Assembly: GCF_002305855.1 (NCBI RefSeq) | Contig: NZ_CP022163.1 | Span: 6,138,292 to 6,202,291, forward strand | Origin: Melittangium boletus DSM 14713 | GTDB lineage: Bacteria; Myxococcota; Myxococcia; Myxococcales; Myxococcaceae | Length of the DNA: 64,000 bases | Reading direction: 5' to 3' | Shown: piece after piece, positions 45,962-55,215 of the stretch | Numbering within the stretch: position 1 is the stretch's first letter | Layout: every line of letters begins with the position of its first letter | The notes under the pieces: model-generated | Database searches by the model: none | Seen by the model: only the letters and a program-made list of their open reading frames with translations | What the model was told of the DNA's origin: nothing | Translations under genes and position numbers: made by a program

Positions 45962-47563
45962 ATGGCGGACGACATCGTTGCGGTGACACGGGCGGAATGG
46001 CACGGGGAAGCCCGGGACCTGATCGAGCTGGCGACCTCGGAGCGGACCGTGGCGGAGCTGCTGCGCCGGGGCCTGGAGTGGCTCACCCGCGTGGTGCGCT
46101 TCGACCTGGCCACGCTCTTCTTGCTGCGAGAAGGCAAGCTGGTGTCGGTGGTGGCGCGCGGGCCGTTGGCGTCGGAGCGCGTGCGGCGCCACGAGCTGCG
46201 GCTGGCGGACTTCCCCTCGCTGCGCCAGGCCCTGGAGACGCGCCGGGCGCGGGCCTTCACGAGCGAGGACCACTCGCACGGGGACGGAGACCCCTTCGAC
46301 GGGGTGTTGGACCTGCCGCCTGGGCATGCGTGCATGGTGGTGCCCTTGTGCGCGGCGGAGCGCTGCTACGGCGTGCTGACGCTGGACCGCACCGAGTGCG
46401 AGACGTACCCGCGGGAGGTGGTGGACCTGGTGGAGGTGTATGGGCAGATGCTGGCCACGTCGCTCCAGGAGGCCGAGCAGAAGAGCAACTTCGAGCGGCT
46501 GCACCGGCGGGAGCACGCGCACGCGCGGCTGCTCGAGTCGCAGTTGGGGGGCGACGAGGTGGGCGTGTTGGAGACGTCGCGCGCGGCCCCGGTGCGGGAG
46601 CTGGCGCTGAGGGCGCGGCAGGTGGCGGAGACGGACACGCCGGTGTTGTTGCTGGGCGAGACGGGCACGGGCAAGGAGCGGCTGGCGCGGGCGGTGCACC
46701 GCTGGAGCGCGCGGGCCGAGGGCGCCTTCGTGACGCTCAACTGCGCGGCCATTCCCGCGGGGCTCCTGGAGAGCGAGTTGTTCGGCCATGTGAAGGGCTC
46801 GTTCACCGGGGCCACGCGCGACCGCGCCGGGCGCTTCCAGATGGCGCACGGGGGCACGCTCTTCCTGGACGAGGTGGGGGAGCTGCCGGTGGAGCTGCAG
46901 GCCAAGCTGCTGCGCGCCCTCCAGGAGAAGACCTTCGAGCCGGTGGGCAGTGACAAGACGGTGCGCGCGGACGTGCGGATCCTCGCCGCCACGCACGTGG
47001 ACCTGCAGGAGGCCATCCGCCAGCGGCGCTTCCGTGAGGACCTCTATTACCGGTTGAGTGTCTTCCCACTGCGGCTGCCCCCCCTGCGCGAGCGGCTGGA
47101 GGACCTGCCGCTCCTGTGCGCCTTCCTCCTGGAGGAGCAGTCCCGGCGCACCGGCCGCAAGGGGATGGAGGTGACGGCGGACGGCCTCGCCCGGCTCGCG
47201 GCCTACGACTGGCCGGGCAACATCCGCGAGCTGGCCAATGCCCTGGAGCGCGCCACCATCCTGTCGCGCCGGCCGGAGCTGGGCGCCGAGTCGTTCGACG
47301 TACCCGTGCGCCTGTCCTCCCCGGTCCGGAGCGCTCCGGTGCCCCTGTCGTTGGCGGAGGGGGCGGTGCCCACCCTGGAGGAGGTGCAGCGGCAGCACAT
47401 TCTTCGCGTGCTGGGGCTCACCCAGGGCCGGCTCTACGGTCCCGGCGGCGCCGCGGCGTTGTTGGGTCTCAAACCCTCGACCCTGCAGAGCCGCATGAAG
47501 AAGCTGGGCATCACACGGCTGGAGCAATACGTGGCGACCCCGCCTCCTCCGTCTGGGAAATAG
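45962..47563 (+). CDS. Sigma-54 dependent activator with GAF sensor (NorR-like architecture)
   Basis: A 533-residue protein. The GAF domain (about 20-175) holds four cysteines (124, 130, 135, 147) that could serve redox or metal sensing. The AAA+ domain (about 205-440) has Walker A GETGTGKE (232-239), the sigma-54 loop as GSFTGA (279-284; usual form GAFTGA), and Walker B GGTLFLDEVGE. The Fis-type helix-turn-helix is at the end (AAALLGLKPSTLQSRMKKLGI). It starts divergently from ahpC, whose sigma-54 promoter it should activate. A likely cue is peroxide, but that is not shown. Confidence 0.92.
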   Translation: MADDIVAVTRAEWHGEARDLIELATSERTVAELLRRGLEWLTRVVRFDLATLFLLREGKLVSVVARGPLASERVRRHELRLADFPSLRQALETRRARAFTSEDHSHGDGDPFDGVLDLPPGHACMVVPLCAAERCYGVLTLDRTECETYPREVVDLVEVYGQMLATSLQEAEQKSNFERLHRREHAHARLLESQLGGDEVGVLETSRAAPVRELALRARQVAETDTPVLLLGETGTGKERLARAVHRWSARAEGAFVTLNCAAIPAGLLESELFGHVKGSFTGATRDRAGRFQMAHGGTLFLDEVGELPVELQAKLLRALQEKTFEPVGSDKTVRADVRILAATHVDLQEAIRQRRFREDLYYRLSVFPLRLPPLRERLEDLPLLCAFLLEEQSRRTGRKGMEVTADGLARLAAYDWPGNIRELANALERATILSRRPELGAESFDVPVRLSSPVRSAPVPLSLAEGAVPTLEEVQRQHILRVLGLTQGRLYGPGGAAALLGLKPSTLQSRMKKLGITRLEQYVATPPPPSGK

Positions 47564-47586
47564 TGGGGGAGACCCTGGAGGATTCC

Positions 47587-48432
47587 TTGAGCGAGCCGAA
47601 CTGGCAGCTGCCTTCCGAAGTGCCCTCGGGCGCACCCTCACCCAAGCCCACTCCCTCCCGCACGCCGTTGATCGTGGGCGTGGCCGTCGTCGTGGTCCTC
47701 CTCGGGGCCGGGCTGGCCTATTTTTGGATGGGCCCGAAAGCGCCGCTCCCTCAACAATCCGCGCCCGTGCCGCCCGTGGCCGCGGCGCCGGATGCCTCCA
47801 CGGCGGAGGACACGTCCGCGGGCGAGCAGGTCCCCGTGGCCCAGAGCGACACCCGGGTGCGCGACCTCGTGGGTCTGCTGTCTGCCCAGCCGGAGCTGCA
47901 GCAGTGGCTCTCCTCCACCGAGGACCTGATGCGCCGCTTCACCTCCGCCGTGAGCAACATCGCCGAGGGCGAGAGCCCGCGAGCCGCGCTGGCGTTCATG
48001 GCGCCCAAGGGGGCCTTCCAGACGGTCGAGCGCGGGGGACGTCTCTTCATCCGTCCGGAGAGCTTCTCCCGCTACGACGCCGTGGCGCGGGTGATCGCCT
48101 CGCTCGACACCCAGACGAGCGCCATCACCTACCAGGCCCTCAAGCCGCTCTTCCAGGGAGCCTTCCAGGAGATCAGCCGTCCCGGACAGAGCTTCGATCA
48201 GACCCTCTCCAACGCCATCCAGCTCATCCTGGACACGCCCGTGCCCGAGGGGGACGTGGAGGTGGTGGACTCGCCCGGGGTGAACTTCACCTTCGCGGCG
48301 CCGGAGCTGGAGGGGCTTCGTCCCGCCCAGAAGCACCTCTTGCGCATGGGCCCGTCCAACACCCGGGCCCTCCAGGAAAAGCTGCGCGAGCTGCGCACGG
48401 CGCTCCTGCTGCCCGCCGCCACGCCGCGCTGA
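47587..48432 (+). CDS. DUF3014-domain membrane-anchored protein
   Basis: A 281-residue protein with one N-terminal transmembrane helix (LIVGVAVVVVLLGAGLAYFWM) and a Pro/Ala-rich linker. The DUF3014 domain follows, from SDTRVRDLVGLLSAQ to MGPSNTRALQEKLREL. The start TTG 47587 has GGAGG five bases ahead and is preferred over the GTG at 47563, which overlaps the previous stop and has no ribosome site. It follows the sigma-54 activator by 23 bases. Function unknown; it is extracytoplasmic. Confidence 0.8.
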   Translation: MSEPNWQLPSEVPSGAPSPKPTPSRTPLIVGVAVVVVLLGAGLAYFWMGPKAPLPQQSAPVPPVAAAPDASTAEDTSAGEQVPVAQSDTRVRDLVGLLSAQPELQQWLSSTEDLMRRFTSAVSNIAEGESPRAALAFMAPKGAFQTVERGGRLFIRPESFSRYDAVARVIASLDTQTSAITYQALKPLFQGAFQEISRPGQSFDQTLSNAIQLILDTPVPEGDVEVVDSPGVNFTFAAPELEGLRPAQKHLLRMGPSNTRALQEKLRELRTALLLPAATPR

Positions 48433-48436
48433 GGAC

Positions 48437-49945
48437 TCATGGCTCCCGCGCGTCCGGTGCCTGCTGGCGCGGGAGGGTCAGCCCGAAGGTCGTTCCCTCC
48501 TCGGGCGTGGAGCGGACCTCCACCTCGCCCCGATGGGCCCGGACGATTTCCCGGACGATGAACAGGCCGAGCCCCGCGCCTCCCCCGGAGACCTGGCGCG
48601 CATGGGGATCGCCTCGGCGGAAGGGCTCGAACAGGTGCGGCATGAGCGCCGGGTCGATGGGCGCGCCCCGGTTGTTCACCTCCAGCCGCTGCACCCCGGC
48701 GTCATCCCAGAGCCGGAGGGAGACGGGGTGGGAGGCCTCGCCATGTTCGAGCGCGTTGCCCACGAGGTTGGAGATCGCCTGCGCCAGACGGTCCTGATCC
48801 CACTGGCCGTGTGTGTCTCCCTCCACGGTGAGCTGGAGGGAGCGCTCGGGGTAGATGGCCGTGAACTCATCGAGCACCCGGTGGCAGAGCTGCTCCAGGT
48901 CCGTGGGCCGCGGCTGCACGGGGATGCCGCCATTGCGCGCCAGCACGCTGTCGAGCAGCTGCTGCGTCAGCCGCGTCACGCGCCGGGCGCTCTCCTCGAT
49001 GCGTCCCAGGGCGGCGCGTTGCGCGGGGGTGAGGTTCGGGGCCTGCTGGAGCATCTGCGAGGAGATGCGGATGGCGGCCAGGGGGCTGCCCAGGTCATGG
49101 CCGATGATTCCCATGAAGCGCTCGAGCAACCGCGCTTCCCGTGCCTGGTCCTCCTCCCGCTGCTGGCGCTCGCTCACGTCCATCATCGCGCCGATGAGCC
49201 GCTCGGGCCGGCCCGCGGAATTCCGGCCGATGTAGCCCCGCTCGAGCACGAACGCGTACGAGCCGTCCGCCCGGCGGAAGCGGTACTCGTTCGTCCAGTG
49301 GTCGTCCTGGCCGCTCATCACCTGGTGGAGGGTTCGGAGTGCCTGCTGCTGATCCTCGGGGTGGATGCGCTCGCGCCACCAGGCGATGGACGTCGGCCCT
49401 TGTCCGGGCGCCTCGCCGAACACCTCACCGGGCGACGTGCTCCAGCTCACCTCGCCACGGGCCACGTTCCAGTCCCACAAGACATCCCGGGTGGCGCGCG
49501 CCACCAACTCGTAGCGTGTCTCGTTCTCCCGAAGCGCCTGCTCCATGCGTTCGCGCTCGGTGATGTCCCGGATCCACACCACCAGGTGCTCGGCGCTCTG
49601 GAGCATGTCGGCGCGAAAGACAAACCGCCGCTCTCCCAGGACATACGAGACGTTCTCGGAGAGTCGCGGCCGCCGGGCCAGCTGGTTTTCCCAGCGCACG
49701 AGCATCCGGACGAATTCCTCTCCCTGGGCGGCGCAGATGTCTCGCACGCGCCAGCCCCGGTAGCATTCCGCTCCGGGAAGGAGTCGCCGGGCGGCGGACG
49801 TGGACATGAGCCATTCCGCGTCGAGCAGGGGATGGTTGGAGTCCAGGGCCCGTTTCAGGAGCACCAGGCCGTAGGGCTCGACGGATTCGAGAGTCCCGGT
49901 GAACTCCGTGATTCCATCCAGGCCCCCTGACCCCATGATTCGCAT
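48437..49945 (-). CDS. Soluble PAS-domain sensor histidine kinase
   Basis: A 502-residue kinase without membrane helices. Two PAS regions (about 20-130 and 145-270; the second ends with GYIGRNSAGRPERLIGAMMDVSERQ) precede HisKA with the phospho-His in GIIGHDLGSPLAAIR. The ATPase domain has NLVGNALEHG and GGGAGLGLFIVREIVRAHRG. No response regulator is adjacent (orphan), as is common in myxobacteria. It converges on the DUF3014 gene. Confidence 0.92.
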   Translation of the reverse strand: MRIMGSGGLDGITEFTGTLESVEPYGLVLLKRALDSNHPLLDAEWLMSTSAARRLLPGAECYRGWRVRDICAAQGEEFVRMLVRWENQLARRPRLSENVSYVLGERRFVFRADMLQSAEHLVVWIRDITERERMEQALRENETRYELVARATRDVLWDWNVARGEVSWSTSPGEVFGEAPGQGPTSIAWWRERIHPEDQQQALRTLHQVMSGQDDHWTNEYRFRRADGSYAFVLERGYIGRNSAGRPERLIGAMMDVSERQQREEDQAREARLLERFMGIIGHDLGSPLAAIRISSQMLQQAPNLTPAQRAALGRIEESARRVTRLTQQLLDSVLARNGGIPVQPRPTDLEQLCHRVLDEFTAIYPERSLQLTVEGDTHGQWDQDRLAQAISNLVGNALEHGEASHPVSLRLWDDAGVQRLEVNNRGAPIDPALMPHLFEPFRRGDPHARQVSGGGAGLGLFIVREIVRAHRGEVEVRSTPEEGTTFGLTLPRQQAPDAREP

Positions 49946-50013
49946 TGGTGGATATTTATGGTCCCTTTGAAATTCCTGGAACTGGCCCTGGGTACGGGAG
50001 GGGCCTTGACGAG

Positions 50014-50817
50014 TCAGTTCGGGGACGGTGCCGCCATGTAGAAATGGAAGCGGGTCACCGGCCGGAAGCCCATGCGGCGGTACACGGGCAGTCCCTCGGG
50101 GGTGGCGTGCAGCACGGTCCGCTCCAGGCCCCAGTCGCGGTGGGCCTCGGCGAGCGCGTGGCGCATGACGGCCTCGGCCAGACCCAGCCGCCGGTGGGAG
50201 GGGTGGGTGGCCACCATCGAGACATAGAGCGCGCCGTGGCCCCGCAGCACGGCGGCGCAGGTGGCGGCCTCCTCGTGGCGGTAGCCCACGAAGCCCTTGT
50301 TGTCACCCGAGAAGAGGCCCGGCACGTCGAAGGCCGCGCGTCCGGTGTCCACGGGCATGTCGTAGCTGTGCGCGTTGACGTCGGCGAGCGCCCTGCGCCC
50401 CTGGGAGTCCCGGGCCTGGCGCACTTCCAGCCGAGGCGGGGGTCGCAGGGGCGGGATGAGGCGCTCGGCCACCATGCCCGTGGCCACGACGGCGGCGCGC
50501 AGGCCGTGGGGGATGAGCAAGCTGCCCGCGCGCTCGCGCAAGGGCCCCGGTACCCAGTCCTCGCACAGGGCGAGCATCCAGCCCCGCCGTCCGGGCTCGA
50601 AGAAGCGGGCGGCGGCGGTGGCGGCTCGCGTCAGGGCCTCCTCCGTGTCCACCGGACCCGGCAGGAAGGCGGCGTTCATCATCGTCCAGGCCACGTTGCT
50701 CGACGCGATGCTCACCTCGGGCAGGTCGAGCACCTGGCCGGCGGCGCTGTTGCGGGCGAAGAAGCGCCAGGCCTCATGGAACTGGGTATTGGATTCGTGG
50801 ATGTCTTCGGTGGACAT
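50014..50817 (-). CDS. GNAT-family N-acetyltransferase
   Basis: A 267-residue protein with a C-terminal GNAT domain: SMVATHPSHRRLGLAEAVMRHALAEA carries the acetyl-CoA binding R-R-x-G-x-A/G pattern, followed by LHATPEGLPVYRRMGFRPV. The N-terminal half is a helical extension similar to those in mycothiol-type or double-GNAT relatives. Substrate unknown. It begins 6 bases after the transglycosylase stop. Confidence 0.82.
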   Translation of the reverse strand: MSTEDIHESNTQFHEAWRFFARNSAAGQVLDLPEVSIASSNVAWTMMNAAFLPGPVDTEEALTRAATAAARFFEPGRRGWMLALCEDWVPGPLRERAGSLLIPHGLRAAVVATGMVAERLIPPLRPPPRLEVRQARDSQGRRALADVNAHSYDMPVDTGRAAFDVPGLFSGDNKGFVGYRHEEAATCAAVLRGHGALYVSMVATHPSHRRLGLAEAVMRHALAEAHRDWGLERTVLHATPEGLPVYRRMGFRPVTRFHFYMAAPSPN

Positions 50818-50823
50818 GCGGGC

Positions 50824-53223
50824 TCAACGCGAGCCCGCATTATTGGAGCCTTTGTCTCCGAAGGCCAGCGTGGTGAGGGAGCCCGAGTCGTAGAGGAACT
50901 GGTAGGCCGCGGCGCTGCCGAGCACGCGCTTGACGTACAGGCGCGTCTCCTCCACGGGGATCTGCTCCACCCACTCGTCCAGCTCGGCGGTGGGAAAGCG
51001 CGCGAGCCAGCGATCCACGGCGGCGGGACCCGCGTTGTAGCTGGCCACCGCATGGGCCAGGTTGCCCGAGAAGCGCCGCTGCAGGCTGCCCAGGTAGGCC
51101 GAGCCGATGCGGATGTTGTGCCGGGGCTCGAGCAGCGCGGTGGGCGTGGCCAGCGTCAGCTTGAGCTGGCGCGCCACCACGGAGGCCGTGGCCGGCATGA
51201 GCTGGGACAGCCCCAGCGCGCCCGTGGACGAGCGGGCATTGGGGTTGAAGGCGCTCTCCTCGCGGATGAGGGCCTGCATCACGTCGGGATCCACCCGGGC
51301 CGAGCGGCAGTGGCGCACCACGAGGTCGCGGAAGGCATGCGGGTAGGCCGCCGAGTAGATGAGGCGCGTCTCGGCCTCGGTGGGCGCCGCCAGGCCCTCG
51401 CGCCGCAGGGCCCAGGCGATGGGGCGGGCGTGGCGCTCGTGGCCGGTGGCGCGGAGCACGTGGAAGAGCAGGCGGATGGACTCCTCGCCGCGGCCCCGGC
51501 GATCCACGGCCAGCAGCTCCGCGGCCGCCTCCCGGTGCTCGAGCCGGAGCAATTCGATGCCCGTGGTGAAGTGGGGATCCGCCGCGAGGCTCCCCGCGTC
51601 CAGGGGCCACACTTCCTTGGGGCTCGTGGGAACGCGCAACCGCTCGACGATGGCCTGGGCCCGCTCCGGGGCCTCGTGCGCCAGCCGCGAGCGCGCGAGC
51701 AGGCCGTACCACGTGGCCGCGCCCTCGGCGGTGACCCGCTCCAGGAGCGCATGCGCCTCCACGGTGCGCTCCATCGCGGAGAGCTGCCGCGCGCGCCAGT
51801 AGCGGGCACGTTGCACCGACTCGTGCGTGGAGCCCCGGCCCTGCGGCGCCTCGATGCGGGTGAGGGCCTCGAGCGCCGCGTCGTTCTGCCCCTCGGCGCG
51901 GTACACCCAGAAGCGCTGGAAGAGCGCCTCGGCGGCGAAGTTGCCGTCTGGGTAGCGGGCGATGAGCTGGTCCAGATAGCCCATGGCCGCCGCCCTCTCG
52001 CCCCGCTCCAGGGCCTTGCCCGCCGCGTAGAAGAGGGCGTCATCCGCGTACGGGTGCTGGGGGTAGTCGTGCGCGAGCTGGAGATAGGTGGTGATGGAGC
52101 GCTCGGGCTCCACCACCGACTCCGAATAGCCCAGCACGTACAGCGCGCGGGGCCTCAGCACTTCGTCCTGGCACTGCTCGGTGACGGGCCTGAGCACGCG
52201 GATGGCCTGGGTGTGCTTGCGCTCCTTGCGCAGGGCGGTGCCGTACGCGAAATGCGCGCGGCAGGCGAGCGCGTCGGGCAGCTCCAGCCTGGGCAGCATC
52301 CGCTCCAACTGCTCCATCGCCTCCCGGTTGTGGTGCAGCGACAGCAGCGTCTCGGCGCGCGCCACCTTCCACTTGGGCACGTAGGGCAGGTCGCGCAGGC
52401 CCTTCACCGCGGCCGTCGCCTCCCGGCTGAAGGGATGGAGCGCCCACACCGCCAGGTGCGCCCGGTGCTCGCCATTGTAGTCGGCCTGGTAGCGCGCGAG
52501 CCGGGCGATGGTCAGCCAGGCCTCGGCCTGCGCGGGGGCGTTGGGGCGGGGCGTGTCCGTCTGCACGAGCGGGGTGAGCGCCTCCACCGCCGCGGCGTAG
52601 TCCTGCTGCTTCTTCTCGAGCAGGTACGCCATGCCGAAGCGGGCCTCGGTGTAGCGCCGCGCGCCGGACTTCACGGCCGCGTAGTGCTGGATGGCCTCGG
52701 TCCATTGGCGCAGCCGCTCGTGGGCGCGTGCCGCCTCGTAGTGGAAGTAATCGCTCAGCGCGGGAAAGTCCTGGGCGAGCGCCGAGAACTCCTGGGCCGC
52801 CTGGGCCCACGCGCCCTGGCCCAGCGTGCTTCGGGCCCGGAGGTAGCGCACGGGGAGCGAGGGTGGCTCCTTCTCCAGGAGTTGGAGCGCGGTGCGGTAG
52901 CGGCCTTGATCATGGGCGTCCTTCGCCTGGGCGAGCGTGCCCTCGGCGAAGTAGGAGGTGAGGTCCGCGGCGTCGACCCGGTGCACCCACTTGCGCTCTC
53001 CGCTCGCCAGGGGCTCCGCGGGCCCGAGCGTGAACTCGGGAGGTGCTTCCTCGTCCTCGCTGTCCAGCGACGAGCTCAGTTGGGGCCGGGAGGACGCGCT
53101 CTCGGCGAGGTTGGAGATGTCCGGACGGGCCGGCGGGGGCGGGGGCTGCTCCGCCCACGCGGGCGTCATCCAGAGGGCGGCCAGGAGGGGCCAGCGCTTC
53201 ACTCCAAGCGTTGCGTGATCCAT
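50824..53223 (-). CDS. Slt-type soluble lytic transglycosylase with TPR superhelix
   Basis: A 799-residue periplasmic enzyme with a signal peptide (PLLAALWMTPAWAEQ). About 550 residues are helical repeats (TPR/Slt70 U-domain type). The C-terminal goose-lysozyme-like domain has the catalytic Glu in LIREESAFNPNARSSTGALGLSQLMPATA and VASYNAGPAAVDRW. It cleaves peptidoglycan strands with 1,6-anhydro product. ATG 53223 is chosen because the signal starts there; the frame extends to 53382 without homology. It is divergent from the AAA/R3H gene. Confidence 0.92.
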   Translation of the reverse strand: MDHATLGVKRWPLLAALWMTPAWAEQPPPPPARPDISNLAESASSRPQLSSSLDSEDEEAPPEFTLGPAEPLASGERKWVHRVDAADLTSYFAEGTLAQAKDAHDQGRYRTALQLLEKEPPSLPVRYLRARSTLGQGAWAQAAQEFSALAQDFPALSDYFHYEAARAHERLRQWTEAIQHYAAVKSGARRYTEARFGMAYLLEKKQQDYAAAVEALTPLVQTDTPRPNAPAQAEAWLTIARLARYQADYNGEHRAHLAVWALHPFSREATAAVKGLRDLPYVPKWKVARAETLLSLHHNREAMEQLERMLPRLELPDALACRAHFAYGTALRKERKHTQAIRVLRPVTEQCQDEVLRPRALYVLGYSESVVEPERSITTYLQLAHDYPQHPYADDALFYAAGKALERGERAAAMGYLDQLIARYPDGNFAAEALFQRFWVYRAEGQNDAALEALTRIEAPQGRGSTHESVQRARYWRARQLSAMERTVEAHALLERVTAEGAATWYGLLARSRLAHEAPERAQAIVERLRVPTSPKEVWPLDAGSLAADPHFTTGIELLRLEHREAAAELLAVDRRGRGEESIRLLFHVLRATGHERHARPIAWALRREGLAAPTEAETRLIYSAAYPHAFRDLVVRHCRSARVDPDVMQALIREESAFNPNARSSTGALGLSQLMPATASVVARQLKLTLATPTALLEPRHNIRIGSAYLGSLQRRFSGNLAHAVASYNAGPAAVDRWLARFPTAELDEWVEQIPVEETRLYVKRVLGSAAAYQFLYDSGSLTTLAFGDKGSNNAGSR

Positions 53224-53454
53224 GCCCAAACACCCTTCCCCGCGTTTCAAGCTCCGCACCGTGCGGGAGGGGGTTGAAGTAGGGATTCGAGGGAGGCACG
53301 GGGAGTGTGGGAGTGCGGCGCCTCGAGCGCCTGCGTTGCCTCGTGCACGGCCTACATGTCTGGCCTGGGGGGGCCCGGGCATTCACGGGCGGGTGCGATG
53401 TCGGCTGACGAACCTTGCGATCCTTTCGTGCAACGCGCCATGAAAGGGGGCAAC

Positions 53455-55155
53455 TTGAGTCTCGTCATGAGTCCGCGAGACACCGAGTCCCACGATGACT
53501 TCCTGCTCCTCGTGGGTGTCCTCCCCGAGGCCCTGCGCTCCTCCGTCCGAGCCCTTCCTCCCTCCGAGGTGCTCGAGGTGGTGATGGACCTGGGCCGCCC
53601 GCCCGAGGCCCGGCTCACCGGGCGCGTGGTCCGGCTCTCCGAGACGTTCGTCACCCGGAAGGATCTGGAGCAGGTGCTCGCGCAGGTGGGCAACGTGGGC
53701 GAGGACAACCGCGCCGGCATCGAGCGCACGCTCCACCGCGTCTCCGCCATCCGCAACCGTCAGGGCAAGGTGGTGGGTCTCACCTTGCGCGTGGGCCGAG
53801 CCATCTTCGGCACCATCGACATGCTCAAGGATCTCATCGGCACGGGGCTCAACATCCTGCTGCTCGGCCGGCCTGGAGTGGGCAAGACGACCAAGTTGCG
53901 CGAGGTGGCGCGCGTGCTCGCCGATGACCTCGGCAAGCGCGTCATGGTGGTGGACACCTCCAATGAGATTGGAGGAGATGGCGACATCCCCCATCCCGGG
54001 ATCGGCGGCGCGCGCCGCATGCAGGTGTCGCGGCCGGACCGCCAGCACGACGTGATGATCGAGGCGGTGGAGAACCACATGCCCGAGGCCATCATCGTCG
54101 ATGAGATTGGCACCTCGGCCGAGGCCTCCGCGGCCCGCACCATCGCCGAGCGGGGCGTGCAGCTCGTGGCCACGGCCCATGGCAACACGCTGGAGAACCT
54201 GGTGCTCAACCCCACGCTCTCGGACCTGGTGGGGGGCGTGCACACCGTCACGCTGAGCGACGAGGAGGCCCGGCGCCGTCGCACGCAGAAGACGATCAGC
54301 GAGCGCCGCGCCCCTCCCACCTTCGACGTGGTGGTGGAGATGGCGACCCGGGACGAGGTGCTGGTGCACCGCGACACCGCTCAATCCGTGGACCGGTTGC
54401 TCGCGGGTGAGCGCGTGGGCGGGGAGCGGCGTCAACTCGTCGAGGGGCAGGTGGAAGTGGTGGAGGCCCCGGTCGAGCCGGTGGCGGCGGTCCGGGAGGA
54501 GCCGCCCCCGCCGAGGCCCCGGGCGGCGGCGAATCCGCGGCCCTCCCGCGTCGCGTCCGGCCCCCGTCCCGCCGAGCCGGTTTCCTCCGAGGACACGTCC
54601 CGGCGGCAACCCGGCCTGCGCCAGGGAACCACGCGGGTGTATGCCCATGCGGTCAGCCGCGATCTGCTCGAGCGCGTGCTGCGCGACCTGGGCGTGGACG
54701 CGAAGGTGGTGGGCCGGCTGGAGAGCGCGGATCTCGTCCTCACGCTGCGCTCTCGCGCCAATGATCCGAAGCTGCGTGGCATGGCGGACAAGGCGGGGGT
54801 GCCCGTGCTGGCCATCAAGCGCAACAGCGCCTCGGAGATGCGGCGGGTGCTGCGCGACGCGTTCCTCCTCGCCGAGGGCGAGAACGAGGGCCGGGTGCGC
54901 GAGGCGGTGCTCGAGGCGGAGAACGCCATCCACCGGGTGTTGAAGGAGGGGGTGGAAGTGCCCCTGGCCCCGAGCCCTCCACGGCTGCGCAAGCTCCAGC
55001 ACCGGCTCGTGTCGCGCTATCACCTGGAGGCGGTGAGCCACGGCAGCGAGCCCAAGCGCCACCTCATTATCTACCCGTTGGGTGCGCTGGTGGATGTTCC
55101 CCGGGAGCGGGAGTGGGAAGAGGACGCGGAGGCGGGTGCCGAGGAGTCCGCTTGA
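53455..55155 (+). CDS. SpoIIIAA-like AAA ATPase with C-terminal R3H domain
   Basis: A 566-residue protein. The ATPase domain (about 90-330) has GRPGVGKTT, VVDTSNEIGGDGD and a LIVDEIGT-like IIVDEIGTSAEASAA, all typical of the SpoIIIAA/Ycf45-type. The C-terminus has an R3H-like segment (LQHRLVSRYHLEAVSHG...KRHLIIYPL), a single-stranded nucleic-acid binder. A Pro-rich linker lies between. Role unknown; homologues are annotated as R3H domain proteins. The start is uncertain: TTG 53455 has AAAGGGGG before it; ATGs at 53398, 53440 and 53467 are alternatives. Confidence 0.8.
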   Translation: MSLVMSPRDTESHDDFLLLVGVLPEALRSSVRALPPSEVLEVVMDLGRPPEARLTGRVVRLSETFVTRKDLEQVLAQVGNVGEDNRAGIERTLHRVSAIRNRQGKVVGLTLRVGRAIFGTIDMLKDLIGTGLNILLLGRPGVGKTTKLREVARVLADDLGKRVMVVDTSNEIGGDGDIPHPGIGGARRMQVSRPDRQHDVMIEAVENHMPEAIIVDEIGTSAEASAARTIAERGVQLVATAHGNTLENLVLNPTLSDLVGGVHTVTLSDEEARRRRTQKTISERRAPPTFDVVVEMATRDEVLVHRDTAQSVDRLLAGERVGGERRQLVEGQVEVVEAPVEPVAAVREEPPPPRPRAAANPRPSRVASGPRPAEPVSSEDTSRRQPGLRQGTTRVYAHAVSRDLLERVLRDLGVDAKVVGRLESADLVLTLRSRANDPKLRGMADKAGVPVLAIKRNSASEMRRVLRDAFLLAEGENEGRVREAVLEAENAIHRVLKEGVEVPLAPSPPRLRKLQHRLVSRYHLEAVSHGSEPKRHLIIYPLGALVDVPREREWEEDAEAGAEESA

Positions 55156-55215
55156 GGAGAACCTGACGCCTCGTGCCTTGCGCGCTCCGGCGTCTCGCGA
55201 ACATCATCCCCGGTC

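Noticed and set aside
49945..53277. Plus-strand open frame of 1,110 codons opposite the GNAT and Slt genes
   Set aside because: Antisense shadow: low-complexity Gly/Arg/His composition and no motif, whereas the minus strand has a full Slt-type enzyme.
53383..55062. Minus-strand frame opposite the AAA/R3H gene
   Set aside because: No recognisable domain; the plus strand has Walker motifs and a conserved C-terminus.
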